Source: Pseudomonas monteilii NBRC 103158 = DSM 14164
Lineage (GTDB): Bacteria > Pseudomonadota > Gammaproteobacteria > Pseudomonadales > Pseudomonadaceae
DNA length: 64,000 nucleotides
Direction: 5' to 3'
NCBI RefSeq assembly: GCF_000730605.1
Contig: NZ_BBIS01000028.1
Location: 16,234 to 80,233 of the forward strand
Shown here: positions 37,954 through 47,472 of the stretch, in pieces
Layout of the letters: each line of letters begins with the position of its first letter
How positions within the stretch are numbered: the first letter of the stretch is position 1
Made by a program: the position numbers and the translations under genes
The notes under the pieces: generated by a model
What the model saw: only the letters and a program-made list of their open reading frames with translations
What the model was told of the DNA's origin: nothing
Databases searched by the model: none

Positions 37954-38787
37954 ATGACTACCCTGAGCTGGATTCGTGGTGTCAATGGCACCCTGGGCCG
38001 TCTGGCCCCCGAGCATGTCGCGGGCAAGATGCGCCGTGCCTTCATGACGCCACGCAACTTGCCGCCGCGGGATTGGGAGCTGCCCGTGCTGGCCAGTGCC
38101 GAGCGCATTACCCTGCGCTTCGGCTTGTCGGCCCTGCGCTGGGGTAATGGGCCGACCGTGCTGCTGATGCACGGCTGGGAAGGGCGCCCGACCCAGTTTG
38201 CCGCTTTGATCGAAACCTTGGTCCGGGCCGGGCACACGGTGGTGTCACTGGAGGGGCCGGGGCATGGGCGTTCGCCTGGCGAGCAGGCCAATGTGGTGCT
38301 GTTTGCCCGGGCCCTGCTGGAGGCCGCCGCCGAGCTGCCGCCGCTGCGTGCGGTCATTGGCCATTCCATGGGCGGTGCCAGTGTGCTGCTGGCCTTGCAG
38401 ATGGGGCTGCGTACAGAGGCTGCTGTCAGCATTGCAGCCCCGGCACGGCTGTTGGGTGTGTTGCGTGGTTTTGCTCATCGCCTGGGGCTGCCAGCACGGG
38501 CGCGGGCGGCGTTCATTCGGCAGATTGAGCGGGATGTGGGGATGCAGATAGCCCGGCTGGATGTGACGGGTTATCAGCTGGAGTTGCCGGGGCTGGTGGT
38601 GCATGCCGCTGATGACGCCTTGGTGGCCGCCGATGAGGCTCGGGTTATCCATAAAGCGTGGTTCGACAGCCGGCTGATGCTGCTGGAGGCGGGTGGGCAT
38701 CAGCGTGTACTGTCCGACCCGCGGCTGGGTGAGGCAGTGCTCGAATTGCTCGCCCGCGCTGCTGCACCGGCGCGTCAAAGCGCCTGA
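37954..38787 (+). CDS. Alpha/beta hydrolase
   Basis: A 277-residue alpha/beta-fold hydrolase. LMHGWEGRPTQF supplies the oxyanion region and GHSMGGAS carries the nucleophile S138; the acid lies near HAADDALV and the histidine in GGHQRV. CTGGAG precedes ATG 37954 by 7 nt; an ATG at 37948 is too close to it. It follows the TetR gene and its operator, so it is the probable regulated target. The substrate is unknown. Confidence 0.88.
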   Translation: MTTLSWIRGVNGTLGRLAPEHVAGKMRRAFMTPRNLPPRDWELPVLASAERITLRFGLSALRWGNGPTVLLMHGWEGRPTQFAALIETLVRAGHTVVSLEGPGHGRSPGEQANVVLFARALLEAAAELPPLRAVIGHSMGGASVLLALQMGLRTEAAVSIAAPARLLGVLRGFAHRLGLPARARAAFIRQIERDVGMQIARLDVTGYQLELPGLVVHAADDALVAADEARVIHKAWFDSRLMLLEAGGHQRVLSDPRLGEAVLELLARAAAPARQSA

Positions 38788-38856
38788 CTGGCAGCAGGGC
38801 TGGACATTCCTTCACCTGTCACGGCTAAATTCACTTTTTCCGCCAAGGAAGCGAAC

Positions 38857-39291
38857 ATGAGCTGGGACCTGGCAACACCCTTCGTCATCGACCTGCGCGT
38901 GGGCAGCGAGGATATTGATGGCCTCGGCCACGCCAACAACGCGGTGTACGTCACCTGGCTGGAGCGCTGCGCCTGGCGCCACTCCCAGCGCCTGGGCCTG
39001 GACCTGGCCGAATACCGTCGGCTAGACCGCGCCATGGCGGTAGTGCGTCACGAAATCGACTACCTGGCCGCCGCCTACGAGGACGATGAACTGCAACTGG
39101 CCACCTGGATCATCGATTGGGACCAGCGCCTGCGCATGACCCGCCGTTTCCAGCTCAAGCGCCCGCGTGACGGCGTGACTCTGCTGCGTGCGCAAACCAC
39201 CTTCGCTTGCATCGAGCTGTCCAGCGGTAAGCCCAAACGCATGCCAGCAGAATTCCTCGACGGTTACGGCCCGGCGCTGATCGGCGCCTGA
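38857..39291 (+). CDS. Hotdog-fold acyl-CoA thioesterase
   Basis: A 144-residue protein of the 4-hydroxybenzoyl-CoA thioesterase/YbgC type. The signature DIDGLGHANNAVYVTWLE carries the helix characteristic of the fold, although the usual catalytic aspartate of the YbgC group is replaced in the sequence GHANN. AAGGAAG precedes the ATG. The substrate is unknown; it is not obviously linked to the neighbouring genes. Confidence 0.83.
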   Translation: MSWDLATPFVIDLRVGSEDIDGLGHANNAVYVTWLERCAWRHSQRLGLDLAEYRRLDRAMAVVRHEIDYLAAAYEDDELQLATWIIDWDQRLRMTRRFQLKRPRDGVTLLRAQTTFACIELSSGKPKRMPAEFLDGYGPALIGA

Positions 39292-39342
39292 AACTCCGGC
39301 AATTTTTGTTAGACTGCCGGCTTTTTCCGCCGAGACCCCGAC

Positions 39343-40314
39343 ATGCAAATTGCCCTGGCCCCCATGGAGGGGCTGGTCGACAACATCCTGCGCGACGTAC
39401 TGACCCGCGTGGGCGGCATCGACTGGTGCGTCACCGAGTTCATTCGTGTTTGCGACCGCCTGCTGCCGCCTTCTTCGTTCGACAAGCTGGCGCCCGAGCT
39501 GCGCCAGGGCGCGCGCACGGCTGCAGGGGTGCCCATGCGTGTGCAGTTGCTGGGTTCGGACCCGGTATGTCTGGCGGAAAACGCTGCGCTGGCCTGCGAA
39601 CTGGGCGCGCCGGTGATCGATCTGAACTTTGGCTGCCCGGCCAAGACCGTGAACAAGTCGCGTGGTGGTGCCGTGCTGCTCAAGGAGCCGGAACTGCTAC
39701 ACGCCATCGTGCGCGAAGTGCGCCGTGCCGTGCCGGCCGATATCCCGGTGACGTCGAAGATGCGCCTGGGCTTCGACAGCCCTGATGGTGCGCTGGAGTG
39801 TGCCACGGCGCTGGCCGAAGGCGGCTCGGCGCACCTGGTGGTGCATGCACGGACCAAGGTCGAAGGCTACAAACCGCCAGCGCACTGGGAGTGGGTGGCG
39901 CGGGTGCAGGATGTGGTGAAGGTGCCGGTGTTCGCCAATGGCGAGATCTGGACTGTCGACGACTGGCGGCGTTGCCGTGAGGTCAGTGGGGCTGAAGACA
40001 TCATGCTGGGCCGTGGGCTGGTGTCGCGACCCGACCTGGGTCTGCAGATTGCTGCGGCGCGTGACGGGCGCGATTATCAGCCGATGAGCTGGGATGACCT
40101 GCTGCCGCTGCTACGCGAGTTCTGGCGCCAGGCTCAGCACAAGCTGTCGCCGCGCTATGCGCCGGGGCGGATGAAGCAGTGGTTGGCGATGCTGACTCGC
40201 AGTTATCCCGAGGCGGTGGTGCTGTTTGCCGAGCTGCGGCGGGAGGATGATTGCGCGCGGATCAGCCGGTTGCTGGGGGTTGAGGCTGCTTTCTTCGAGG
40301 CTTGCGTTGCCTGA
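39343..40314 (+). CDS. dusC: tRNA-dihydrouridine(16) synthase
   Basis: DusC reduces uridine 16 of tRNA with FMN and NADPH. The 323-residue TIM-barrel protein starts [20 protein letters not shown], has [19 protein letters not shown] with the catalytic cysteine, and [15 protein letters not shown]. The APMEGLVD start distinguishes DusC from DusA and DusB. A REP element follows. Confidence 0.93.
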   Translation: MQIALAPMEGLVDNILRDVLTRVGGIDWCVTEFIRVCDRLLPPSSFDKLAPELRQGARTAAGVPMRVQLLGSDPVCLAENAALACELGAPVIDLNFGCPAKTVNKSRGGAVLLKEPELLHAIVREVRRAVPADIPVTSKMRLGFDSPDGALECATALAEGGSAHLVVHARTKVEGYKPPAHWEWVARVQDVVKVPVFANGEIWTVDDWRRCREVSGAEDIMLGRGLVSRPDLGLQIAAARDGRDYQPMSWDDLLPLLREFWRQAQHKLSPRYAPGRMKQWLAMLTRSYPEAVVLFAELRREDDCARISRLLGVEAAFFEACVA

Positions 40315-40316
40315 TC

Positions 40317-40352
40317 CGGCCCTTTCGCGGGTTTACCCGCGCGAAGAGGCCA
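40317..40352. repeat. REP element after dusC
   Basis: GGCCCTTTCGCGGGTTTACCCGCGCGAAGAGG is split as a GCGGGT...ACCCGC stem with GGCC ends, the same type as at 7397. Confidence 0.8.
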
Positions 40353-40391
40353 TTAGATCCAGTGCAAGAATCAGATTTTTTCTACATGCCC

Positions 40392-40417
40392 CTTGAAAGC
40401 ATTTCCACCGGCCATAT
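40392..40417 (+). promoter_or_regulatory. Sigma-32 heat-shock promoter of ibpA
   Basis: CTTGAAA (40392-40398) is followed after 11 bp by GGCCATAT (40410-40417), close to the RpoH consensus CTTGAAA and CCCCATnT. Transcription would start near 40424. Confidence 0.85.
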
Positions 40418-40423
40418 CTCTTG

Positions 40424-40481
40424 AGTACGCGATGCCGAAGTCGGGTCGCGTAATGACTTACTTGCTGATTCTCAGGAGTTT
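40424..40481 (+). promoter_or_regulatory. ROSE-type RNA thermometer in the ibpA leader
   Basis: In the roughly 58-nt leader, ACTTGCTGA (40460-40468) pairs across a 3-nt loop with TCAGGAGTT (40472-40480), hiding the AGGAG ribosome-binding site. The hairpin has the family's G-G mismatch and UUGCU motif, so it should melt at heat-shock temperature. Short ROSE-like thermometers before ibpA are known in Pseudomonas. Confidence 0.88.
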
Positions 40482-40931
40482 ATGACCATGACTACCGCTT
40501 TCTCTCTCGCACCCCTGTTCCGCCATTCCGTAGGTTTCGACCGTTTCAACGACCTGTTCGAGTCTGCGGCACGTAACGAGGCCGGTAGCAGCTACCCGCC
40601 CTACAACGTGGAAAAGCATGGCGACGACCACTATCGCATCGTAGTTGCCGCAGCCGGTTTCCAGGAGCAGGACCTCGACCTGCAAGTCGAAAAAGGCGTC
40701 CTGACCGTGACCGGTGGCAAGCGCGACGATGGCGCCGCTGAAGTGACCTACCTGCACCAAGGTATCGCGCAACGCGCCTTCAAGCTGTCGTTCCGCCTGG
40801 CCGACCATATCGAAGTGAAGGCCGCCGGCCTGGCCAATGGCCTGCTCAGCATCGACCTGCTGCGCATCGTGCCTGAAGAAGCCAAGGCCAAGCGCATCCC
40901 GATCAATGGCGACAAGCCAGCGCTGAACTGA
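40482..40931 (+). CDS. ibpA: Small heat shock protein IbpA
   Basis: A 149-residue Hsp20 chaperone that holds unfolded proteins on inclusion bodies. The alpha-crystallin domain covers about 40-130, with AAAGFQEQDLDLQVEKGVLT and the A-x-x-x-n-GxL-type motif LANGLLSIDL. The start is ATG 40482 or 40488; AGGAG is nearer the first. It has a sigma-32 promoter and a ROSE leader, and ends at a terminator convergent with the diguanylate cyclase gene. Confidence 0.93.
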   Translation: MTMTTAFSLAPLFRHSVGFDRFNDLFESAARNEAGSSYPPYNVEKHGDDHYRIVVAAAGFQEQDLDLQVEKGVLTVTGGKRDDGAAEVTYLHQGIAQRAFKLSFRLADHIEVKAAGLANGLLSIDLLRIVPEEAKAKRIPINGDKPALN

Positions 40932-40946
40932 TCGCGCTGCAGTGAA

Positions 40947-40974
40947 GAAGGGCACCCTCGGGTGCCCTTCTTGC
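40947..40974 (+). terminator. Terminator after ibpA
   Basis: GAAGGGCACC (40947-40956) and GGTGCCCTTC (40961-40970) form a 10-bp stem with a CTCG loop and a short T run. It can act from both sides. Confidence 0.8.
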
Positions 40975-40988
40975 GTTCGCAGGCCGGT

Positions 40989-43900
40989 TCAGTAACCCGC
41001 CGGCGCCTCCAGCAGCATCTGCCGAAACTCCGGCAACGGCAATGGCCGGCTGTGCAGGTATCCCTGGTACAAGTGGCAGCCCAGCCGTTCGAGGAACTCC
41101 AGTTGTTCGGTCAGTTCTACCCCCTCGGCAATCACGGCCAGGTCCAGGCTGCGGGCCATGGCGACGATGGCCCGCACGATTTCCGCGTCGTTGGGGTCGA
41201 CCGGCGCGTCGCGCACGAAGGTCTGGTCGATCTTCAGCGCATCCACCGGCAGGCGCTTGAGGTAGGTGAGTGAGGAATAACCGGTGCCAAAGTCATCCAT
41301 GGCAAAGCTCACCCCGAAGCGCTTGAGTTCGCGCATCTTGCTGATGGTGTCTTCCAGGTTCTGGATCACGATGCCTTCGGTGATTTCCAGCTTGAGCATG
41401 TGCCGAGGCAGGCGATAGTCGTCCAGGCTGCGCAGCACGCGCCCGACAAAGTCGTTCTGGCGGAACTGTCGCGGGCTGATGTTCACGCACAGGCTGAAAT
41501 CATTCGCGTCGATCAGCCCGTCGGTCAGCATGCGTGCGCAAGCATCGCACGCTTCATCGAGGATCCAGCTGCCAACTTCCAGAATCAGGCCGCTTTCCTC
41601 CAGCACCTGGATGAACTGCCCTGGTGGTTGCTGACCCAGTTGCGGGTGGTGCCAGCGCAGCAGCACTTCAGCCCCGACGATGCGGTTGTCGCGGGCATCC
41701 ACCTGGGGCTGGAAGTGCAGCGCCAGTTCGCCACGGGCCAAGGCCAGGCGCAGGTCGTTTTCCATGCGCAAGCGCTCGCTGGCGGCCTTCTGCATGGTGG
41801 TGTGGAACAGCTGGGTGGTGTTACGCCCGGAGTCCTTGGCCCGGTACAGGGCAATGTCGGCACGCTTGAGCAAATCGGCCGGGGTAGCGCCGTGGTCAGG
41901 GATCAGCGCTACGCCGATACTGGGCGTTACCTGCAGCCGTTGGCCATCTAGCGACATCGGCTCGGCCAGCAGTTCGCGCAGGGTGTCGGCCAGTTCGCGC
42001 ACTTTTTCCTCTACCAGTTCGCGGCTGCCTTCCAGGCCGCTGAGCAGTACCACGAACTCGTCGCCCCCTAGCCGCGCCACGGTGTCCTCCAGGCGCACGC
42101 TGGCCTCCAGGCGGGCGGTGATGATCTTCAGCACCGTGTCGCCCACCGGATGGCCCAGCGAGTCGTTGATGTGCTTGAAGTGGTCGAGGTCGAGGAACAG
42201 CAGGGCGCCGCGCAGGTTGTGGCGCTTGAGCAGGGCGATCTGCTGGCTCAGGCGGTCCATCAGCAGGGCGCGGTTGGGCAGGTTGGTCAGCGGGTCGTGG
42301 TAGGCCAGGTGGCGAATCTGCGCCTGGGCATTTTTCAGCTGGCTGACGTCACGGGCGGTCAGCAGCAGGCAGTCCACCTCGTTGAGGGTGATCGGCTCGA
42401 CCGAGACTTCCACGGTGAGGATATCGCCACGCTTGTTGCGCCCGAGCATCTCCCGGTGATGCACGCGGCCGCGTTCGCGTAACTCGGCCAGCAGCGCGCT
42501 GCGCTGCTTGTCGTCCGCCCAGATGCCGATCTCGTACACCGTGTGGCCGACCACCTCGGCCGCGCTGTAGCCCGTAAGGCGGCAGAAGCCATCGTTGATT
42601 TCCAGGTAGCGGCCGCTATGGCGTTCCGTGATGGTGATGGCGTCGGGGCTGGAGTGGAAGGCCTTGGCGAACTTCTCCTCGCTGGACTTCAGTGCGGCTT
42701 CGGCGCGTTGCTGCTGGGTAATGTCGCGCAGGGTGGTAACGCTGCACGGCTGGTCATCGACGGTGATCAGGCGGCTGGAAATCACGCACGTCAGGGGGGC
42801 GCCATTGCGGTGGTTGACCACCACGGCGACGTTGCTCAAGGCCTGTTCGCGGATCACCCGCTCGATACGTTGCGCACGCTCGATGGACTCGGCCCACAGG
42901 CCGATTTCCTCCGCGGTGCGACCAAGCACCTGCTCGCTGCCCCAGCCGAAGGTCTGGGTGAACGCCGGGTTGATCTCGATGAACTGACCGGTGTCCTGGC
43001 GAGTGACGCAGATCGGGTCGGGGCTGACCTGGAACAGGCTGGCGAACTTCTCTTCCGAGGCGCTCAGGCGCTGTTCGCGCTCCACCTGGTCGGTGATGTC
43101 GAGCAGGGTGCCGGCCATGCGCAGCGGGTTGCCTTGTTCGTCGCGGTACAGGCGTGCGCGGCTTTCGATATAGCGCGAAATGCCGTTTTCCAGCTGCACC
43201 CGGTAGGTGATCTGATAGTTGCCGGCGGGCCCTTCGCGCAGGCTACGGTAGGCCTGGCGCATCGAGTTGCGCTCCTGCTCCGGTACCCCTTCGAAAAAGG
43301 CATCGAACGACTCATGAAAGGGGATGGGCGGTAGGCCGTGCAACTGCGCGGCGCGGGCAGAGCCGTAGAGCATGCCGCTGGGGATGTGCCAGTCCCAGGT
43401 GCCCAGCTGCGCCGAATCCAGGGCCAGGTCCAGGCGCTCCTGGCTGTCCTTCAGGGCCTGCTCGGCGCGCTTGCGCTCGGTGGTGTCGACAAAGGTACTG
43501 ATCAGAAAGGTCACGCCTTCCAGTTCGATGCCCTGGGTGCAGAGGATGCCGTCATGCACCTTGCCGCTGGTGGCGCGGAACTGCACCTCCATGATCAACG
43601 GGCCGCCGTTGGCACGGGTCGACTCTATCACCTGGTGGCGTTGTTCGGGGTTGACCCACAGGCCCAGCTCCAGGCTGGTCTTGCCGATCACCTGGCTGCC
43701 AGGCCAGCCGAACATGTCTTCGAAGTGCTGATTGACCTCGAAAATCATGCCGTCGTGGCGGCGGGTGAGCAAAATGGCGTTGGGGCTGAGGTGGAACAGG
43801 GTGGCAAAGCGCTTTTCCGAATTGATCAGGGCGGTTTCCCGCTCGCGCTGGCGGGTGATTTCGCGGATTACCCCGATCATCTGCGGCCGGCCATGCGGGT

Positions 43901-44285
43901 CGTGGGTCAGGCTGCCGTTGATCTCTAGCCAGTGCAGGCTGCCGTCCGGCCAACGGATGCGATGACGCATGGCCTGTTCCACCGGCTCGCCGTTGAACAC
44001 CGCCTGGAACACCTGTCGCGTGCGGGCGCGGTCTTCTTCGGGCAGCAGGTCGAGGTAGTCGACATCAGCAGGCAGCGGGCGCTGCGGGTCGAAGCCGAAC
44101 AGGGCCTGGGTGCCCCGTGACCAGCTGACACGGCCGCTTTCAATATCCCACAGCCATGCCCCCAACCGGGCGCCGTTCAGCGCGGCCAGCAGTTGTGGGG
44201 CGTTCTGCCAAGCCTGTTCGGACTCCTGGGGGTCGGCCGCAGGAATACGCGGTAGGCGCAAAAAGCGGTTTGCTGATTTGGGCAT
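40989..44285 (-). CDS. Multi-PAS GGDEF-EAL cyclic-di-GMP enzyme
   Basis: A 1,098-residue soluble sensor. Five PAS-like domains run from about residue 35 to 650, each ending in a D(I/T)T-type C-terminal strand. The GGDEF site is at 740-744 (RLGGDEFVVLLSG), with a product-inhibition site RLED at 731-734, so cyclase activity is likely. The EAL domain has E873 in EVLLRWHH, DDFGTGYSS, LKIDQTF and AEGVE, all expected of an active phosphodiesterase. No membrane segment is seen, so it responds to a cytoplasmic signal such as redox or a ligand. It is convergent with ibpA and stands alone. Confidence 0.93.
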   Translation of the reverse strand: MPKSANRFLRLPRIPAADPQESEQAWQNAPQLLAALNGARLGAWLWDIESGRVSWSRGTQALFGFDPQRPLPADVDYLDLLPEEDRARTRQVFQAVFNGEPVEQAMRHRIRWPDGSLHWLEINGSLTHDPHGRPQMIGVIREITRQRERETALINSEKRFATLFHLSPNAILLTRRHDGMIFEVNQHFEDMFGWPGSQVIGKTSLELGLWVNPEQRHQVIESTRANGGPLIMEVQFRATSGKVHDGILCTQGIELEGVTFLISTFVDTTERKRAEQALKDSQERLDLALDSAQLGTWDWHIPSGMLYGSARAAQLHGLPPIPFHESFDAFFEGVPEQERNSMRQAYRSLREGPAGNYQITYRVQLENGISRYIESRARLYRDEQGNPLRMAGTLLDITDQVEREQRLSASEEKFASLFQVSPDPICVTRQDTGQFIEINPAFTQTFGWGSEQVLGRTAEEIGLWAESIERAQRIERVIREQALSNVAVVVNHRNGAPLTCVISSRLITVDDQPCSVTTLRDITQQQRAEAALKSSEEKFAKAFHSSPDAITITERHSGRYLEINDGFCRLTGYSAAEVVGHTVYEIGIWADDKQRSALLAELRERGRVHHREMLGRNKRGDILTVEVSVEPITLNEVDCLLLTARDVSQLKNAQAQIRHLAYHDPLTNLPNRALLMDRLSQQIALLKRHNLRGALLFLDLDHFKHINDSLGHPVGDTVLKIITARLEASVRLEDTVARLGGDEFVVLLSGLEGSRELVEEKVRELADTLRELLAEPMSLDGQRLQVTPSIGVALIPDHGATPADLLKRADIALYRAKDSGRNTTQLFHTTMQKAASERLRMENDLRLALARGELALHFQPQVDARDNRIVGAEVLLRWHHPQLGQQPPGQFIQVLEESGLILEVGSWILDEACDACARMLTDGLIDANDFSLCVNISPRQFRQNDFVGRVLRSLDDYRLPRHMLKLEITEGIVIQNLEDTISKMRELKRFGVSFAMDDFGTGYSSLTYLKRLPVDALKIDQTFVRDAPVDPNDAEIVRAIVAMARSLDLAVIAEGVELTEQLEFLERLGCHLYQGYLHSRPLPLPEFRQMLLEAPAGY

Positions 44286-44347
44286 CGGTACCAGACCTTT
44301 GGCGTATGACGCGTCCTTGGATATGGAAATACCTGGCTGACGGCCGG

Positions 44348-45232
44348 TCAGGCGGGCCCCGCGTGGCTGTCGAGCAGGGCCATGAATGCCCTGGCCGCGT
44401 TCGATAGCGTACGCTCCGTGTGCAAAATGTAGCCTAGCTGGCGCGACAGCTGTATGCCGGGCAAAGCGATGGGTGCAACCTGTTCGTCGAGCATGGTGCG
44501 CGGCAGCACGCTCCAGGCCAGGCCGATCGACACCATCATCTTGATGGTCTCCAGGTAGTTGGTGCTCATGGCGATGTTCGGCGTGAGGCCCTGGCTTTCG
44601 AACAGGCGCTGAACGATGTGGTGGGTAAAGGTGTTGCCGCCGGGGAACACCGCCGGGTGACGTGCCACATCGGCCAGGCCGACCGCATTGTTGGCCAGCG
44701 GGTGCTCAGGGGCGGCGACAAAATCCAGGGCGTCGTCCCACACGGGCACCGCCTTGACCAGGTGATGCGGCTCGGGCGCCAGGGTGATCACGGCTATTTC
44801 GGCGCGGCCATGCAGAATCTCGTCGTAGGCCTGTTCTGAATCGAGAAACTGAATATCCAGCGCCACGGCCGGGAACTGGCGGGTGAACGCCCGTAATAGC
44901 GGGGGCAGGCGGTGCAGGCCGATGTGGTGGCTGGTGGCCAGGGTGAGGCGACCGCTCACTTCCCCCGACAAATTGGTCAGCGCACGTCGGGTATCATCGA
45001 GGACGTTGAGGATCTGGTAGGCCCGGGGCAGCAGGGCGCGTCCGGCCTCGGTCAGGGTCACCTCGCGGCCCAGGCGGTCGAACAGGCGCACATCCAGCTG
45101 CTGCTCCAGCCCGGCGATGCGCTTGCTGATGGCGGGTTGGGTCAGGAACAGGCGTTCAGCCGCCCCGGAGAAGCTGCCGGTTTCGGCAATGGCGATGAAG
45201 GCGCTGAGGTTGGCCAGGTCCAAGGGTCGCAT
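44348..45232 (-). CDS. LysR-family transcriptional regulator
   Basis: A 294-residue regulator divergent from leuC. The N-terminal winged helix (LSAFIAIAETGSFSGAAERL, then LFLTQPAISKRIAGLEQQL) is the LysR DNA-binding domain; the rest is the co-inducer domain. In pseudomonads this gene sits beside leuCDB and likely controls it, but the inducer is unknown. A 15-bp palindrome lies between the two genes. Confidence 0.9.
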   Translation of the reverse strand: MRPLDLANLSAFIAIAETGSFSGAAERLFLTQPAISKRIAGLEQQLDVRLFDRLGREVTLTEAGRALLPRAYQILNVLDDTRRALTNLSGEVSGRLTLATSHHIGLHRLPPLLRAFTRQFPAVALDIQFLDSEQAYDEILHGRAEIAVITLAPEPHHLVKAVPVWDDALDFVAAPEHPLANNAVGLADVARHPAVFPGGNTFTHHIVQRLFESQGLTPNIAMSTNYLETIKMMVSIGLAWSVLPRTMLDEQVAPIALPGIQLSRQLGYILHTERTLSNAARAFMALLDSHAGPA

Positions 45233-45241
45233 TCCTCTTGG

Positions 45242-45256
45242 TTATCCAAAGGATAA
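45242..45256. promoter_or_regulatory. LysR-type palindromic site before leuC
   Basis: TTATCC-AAA-GGATAA is a perfect T-N11-A type inverted repeat, 10 nt upstream of the LysR start and just before the leuC promoter. Confidence 0.7.
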
Positions 45257-45267
45257 AAATTATGAAT

Positions 45268-45296
45268 TTGAGTTATTCAATCTAACCCCATAGCAT
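45268..45296 (+). promoter_or_regulatory. Predicted promoter of leuC
   Basis: TTGAGT (45268-45273), a 17-bp spacer and TAGCAT (45291-45296) give a leader of about 50 nt. The palindrome at 45242-45256 lies just upstream, where a LysR activator would bind. Confidence 0.7.
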
Positions 45297-45353
45297 CGTC
45301 CGTACAAGCCAAGGGGTCTTTGGCATAGAAAGACGCTGATGAGGAACAGTCTG

Positions 45354-46787
45354 ATGGCTGGCAAAACGCTCTACGACAAACTCTGGGAAGCCCATGAGGT
45401 CAAGCGCCGTGATGACGGCTCGTCCTTGATCTACATCGACCGCCACATCATTCACGAAGTGACGTCGCCCCAGGCCTTCGAAGGCCTGCGCCTGGCCAAC
45501 CGCAAACCGTGGCGCATCGACGCCAACATCGCCACACCCGACCACAACGTGCCGACCACGCCAGAGCGCAAGGGCGGTATCGAGGCCATCGTCGACCAGG
45601 TGTCGCGCCTGCAGGTGCAGACCCTCGACGAAAACTGTGACGAATACGGCATCGTCGAATTCAAGATGAACGACGAGCGCCAGGGCATCGTTCACGTCAT
45701 CAGCCCGGAGCAGGGTGCCACCTTGCCCGGCATGACCGTGGTCTGCGGTGACTCGCACACCTCCACCCACGGCGCCTTCGGTGCCCTGGCCCATGGCATC
45801 GGCACCTCCGAGGTCGAGCACGTGCTCGCCACACAGTGCCTGGTCGCCAAGAAGATGAAGAACATGCTGGTGCGCGTGGAAGGCCAGTTGCCGGCCGGCG
45901 TAACCGCCAAGGACATCGTGCTGGCCGTGATCGGCAAGATCGGCACCGCCGGTGGCAACGGCCACGCCATGGAGTTCGCGGGCAGCGCCATTCGCGCGTT
46001 GTCGATGGAAGGCCGCATGACCATCTGCAACATGTCCATCGAAGCCGGTGCCCGTGTGGGCCTGGTAGCGACCGACGCCACCACCGTTGCCTATGTCGAA
46101 GGCCGCCCGTACGCGCCGAAGGGCGAGCAATGGAAGCAGGCAGTCGAATCGTGGAAAGACCTGGTGTCGGATGACGACGCCGTGTTCGACTCCGTGGTCG
46201 AGCTGGATGCCAGCCAGATCAAGCCGCAAGTCAGCTGGGGCACCTCGCCCGAGATGGTGTTGGCCGTAGACCAGCGCGTACCGGACCCGGCCGCCGAAGC
46301 CGACCTGGTCAAGCGTGGTTCGATCGAGCGCGCCTTGAAGTACATGGGGCTGACCGCCAACCAGGCGATCACCGACATCCAGCTGGACCGCGTGTTCATC
46401 GGCTCGTGCACCAACTCGCGTATCGAAGACCTGCGTGCCGCGGCGGAGATCGCCAAGGGCCGCAAGGTGGCCGCGACCGTCAAGCAAGCCATCGTCGTGC
46501 CGGGCTCGGGCCTGGTCAAGGCACAGGCCGAGCGTGAAGGCCTGGACAAGATCTTCCTCGAAGCCGGTTTCGAATGGCGTGAACCAGGCTGCTCGATGTG
46601 CCTGGCAATGAACCCGGACCGCCTGGAGAGCGGCGAGCATTGCGCGTCCACCTCCAACCGCAACTTCGAAGGCCGTCAGGGCGCCGGTGGCCGTACCCAC
46701 CTGGTCAGCCCGGCCATGGCCGCCGCTGCTGCGGTAGCCGGCCACTTCATCGATGTCCGCGAGTTGATCCAAGGGAGCGCAGCATGA
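45354..46787 (+). CDS. leuC: 3-isopropylmalate dehydratase large subunit
   Basis: LeuC with LeuD isomerises 2-isopropylmalate to 3-isopropylmalate in leucine synthesis. The 477-residue aconitase-family protein carries the [4Fe-4S] cysteines in [13 protein letters not shown] and [14 protein letters not shown] 45354 ([16 protein letters not shown]) is the family start. Its stop overlaps the leuD ATG by 4 bases. Confidence 0.97.
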   Translation: MAGKTLYDKLWEAHEVKRRDDGSSLIYIDRHIIHEVTSPQAFEGLRLANRKPWRIDANIATPDHNVPTTPERKGGIEAIVDQVSRLQVQTLDENCDEYGIVEFKMNDERQGIVHVISPEQGATLPGMTVVCGDSHTSTHGAFGALAHGIGTSEVEHVLATQCLVAKKMKNMLVRVEGQLPAGVTAKDIVLAVIGKIGTAGGNGHAMEFAGSAIRALSMEGRMTICNMSIEAGARVGLVATDATTVAYVEGRPYAPKGEQWKQAVESWKDLVSDDDAVFDSVVELDASQIKPQVSWGTSPEMVLAVDQRVPDPAAEADLVKRGSIERALKYMGLTANQAITDIQLDRVFIGSCTNSRIEDLRAAAEIAKGRKVAATVKQAIVVPGSGLVKAQAEREGLDKIFLEAGFEWREPGCSMCLAMNPDRLESGEHCASTSNRNFEGRQGAGGRTHLVSPAMAAAAAVAGHFIDVRELIQGSAA

Positions 46788-47428
46788 AAGCCTTTACCCA
46801 GCACACTGGCCTCGTCGCGCCGTTGGACCGTGCCAACGTCGACACCGACCAGATCATCCCCAAGCAGTTTTTGAAGTCGATCAAGCGCACCGGCTTTGGC
46901 CCTAACCTGTTCGACGAATGGCGTTACCTGGACGTGGGTCAGCCCTACCAGGACAACAGCAAGCGCCCGGTGAACCAGGAGTTCGTGCTCAACCACGAAC
47001 GCTACCAGGGTGCCAGCGTGCTGCTGGCGCGGGAGAACTTCGGTTGCGGCTCCAGCCGTGAGCACGCCCCTTGGGCGCTGGACGAGTACGGTTTCCGCAG
47101 CATCATCGCGCCGAGCTTTGCCGACATCTTCTTCAATAACAGCTTCAAGAACGGCCTGCTGCCGATCATCCTCAGCGATGAAGAAGTGGACGAGTTGTTC
47201 AAGCAGGTCGAAGCCAACCCGGGCTACCAGCTGACCATCGACCTGCAAGCGCAGGCGGTAACCCGCCCGGACGGCAAGGTGCTGCACTTCGAGATCGATG
47301 CGTTCCGCAAGCACTGCCTGCTCAACGGCCTGGACGACATCGGCCTGACCCTGCAGGACAGCGATGCGATCAAGGCCTTCGAAAGCAAGCACCGCGCCGG
47401 GCAGCCTTGGTTGTTCCGGGATGCCTGA
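46784..47428 (+). CDS. leuD: 3-isopropylmalate dehydratase small subunit
   Basis: LeuD is the swivelling small subunit. The 214-residue protein starts [20 protein letters not shown] and has [16 protein letters not shown], the substrate-binding signature. It overlaps leuC (ATGA) and must be cotranslated. A methyltransferase gene follows 44 nt later. Confidence 0.97.
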   Translation: MKAFTQHTGLVAPLDRANVDTDQIIPKQFLKSIKRTGFGPNLFDEWRYLDVGQPYQDNSKRPVNQEFVLNHERYQGASVLLARENFGCGSSREHAPWALDEYGFRSIIAPSFADIFFNNSFKNGLLPIILSDEEVDELFKQVEANPGYQLTIDLQAQAVTRPDGKVLHFEIDAFRKHCLLNGLDDIGLTLQDSDAIKAFESKHRAGQPWLFRDA

Positions 47429-47472
47429 TTGATATAGCCGGCACAGGCAACAAAAATCTAAAGGATCGAGAC

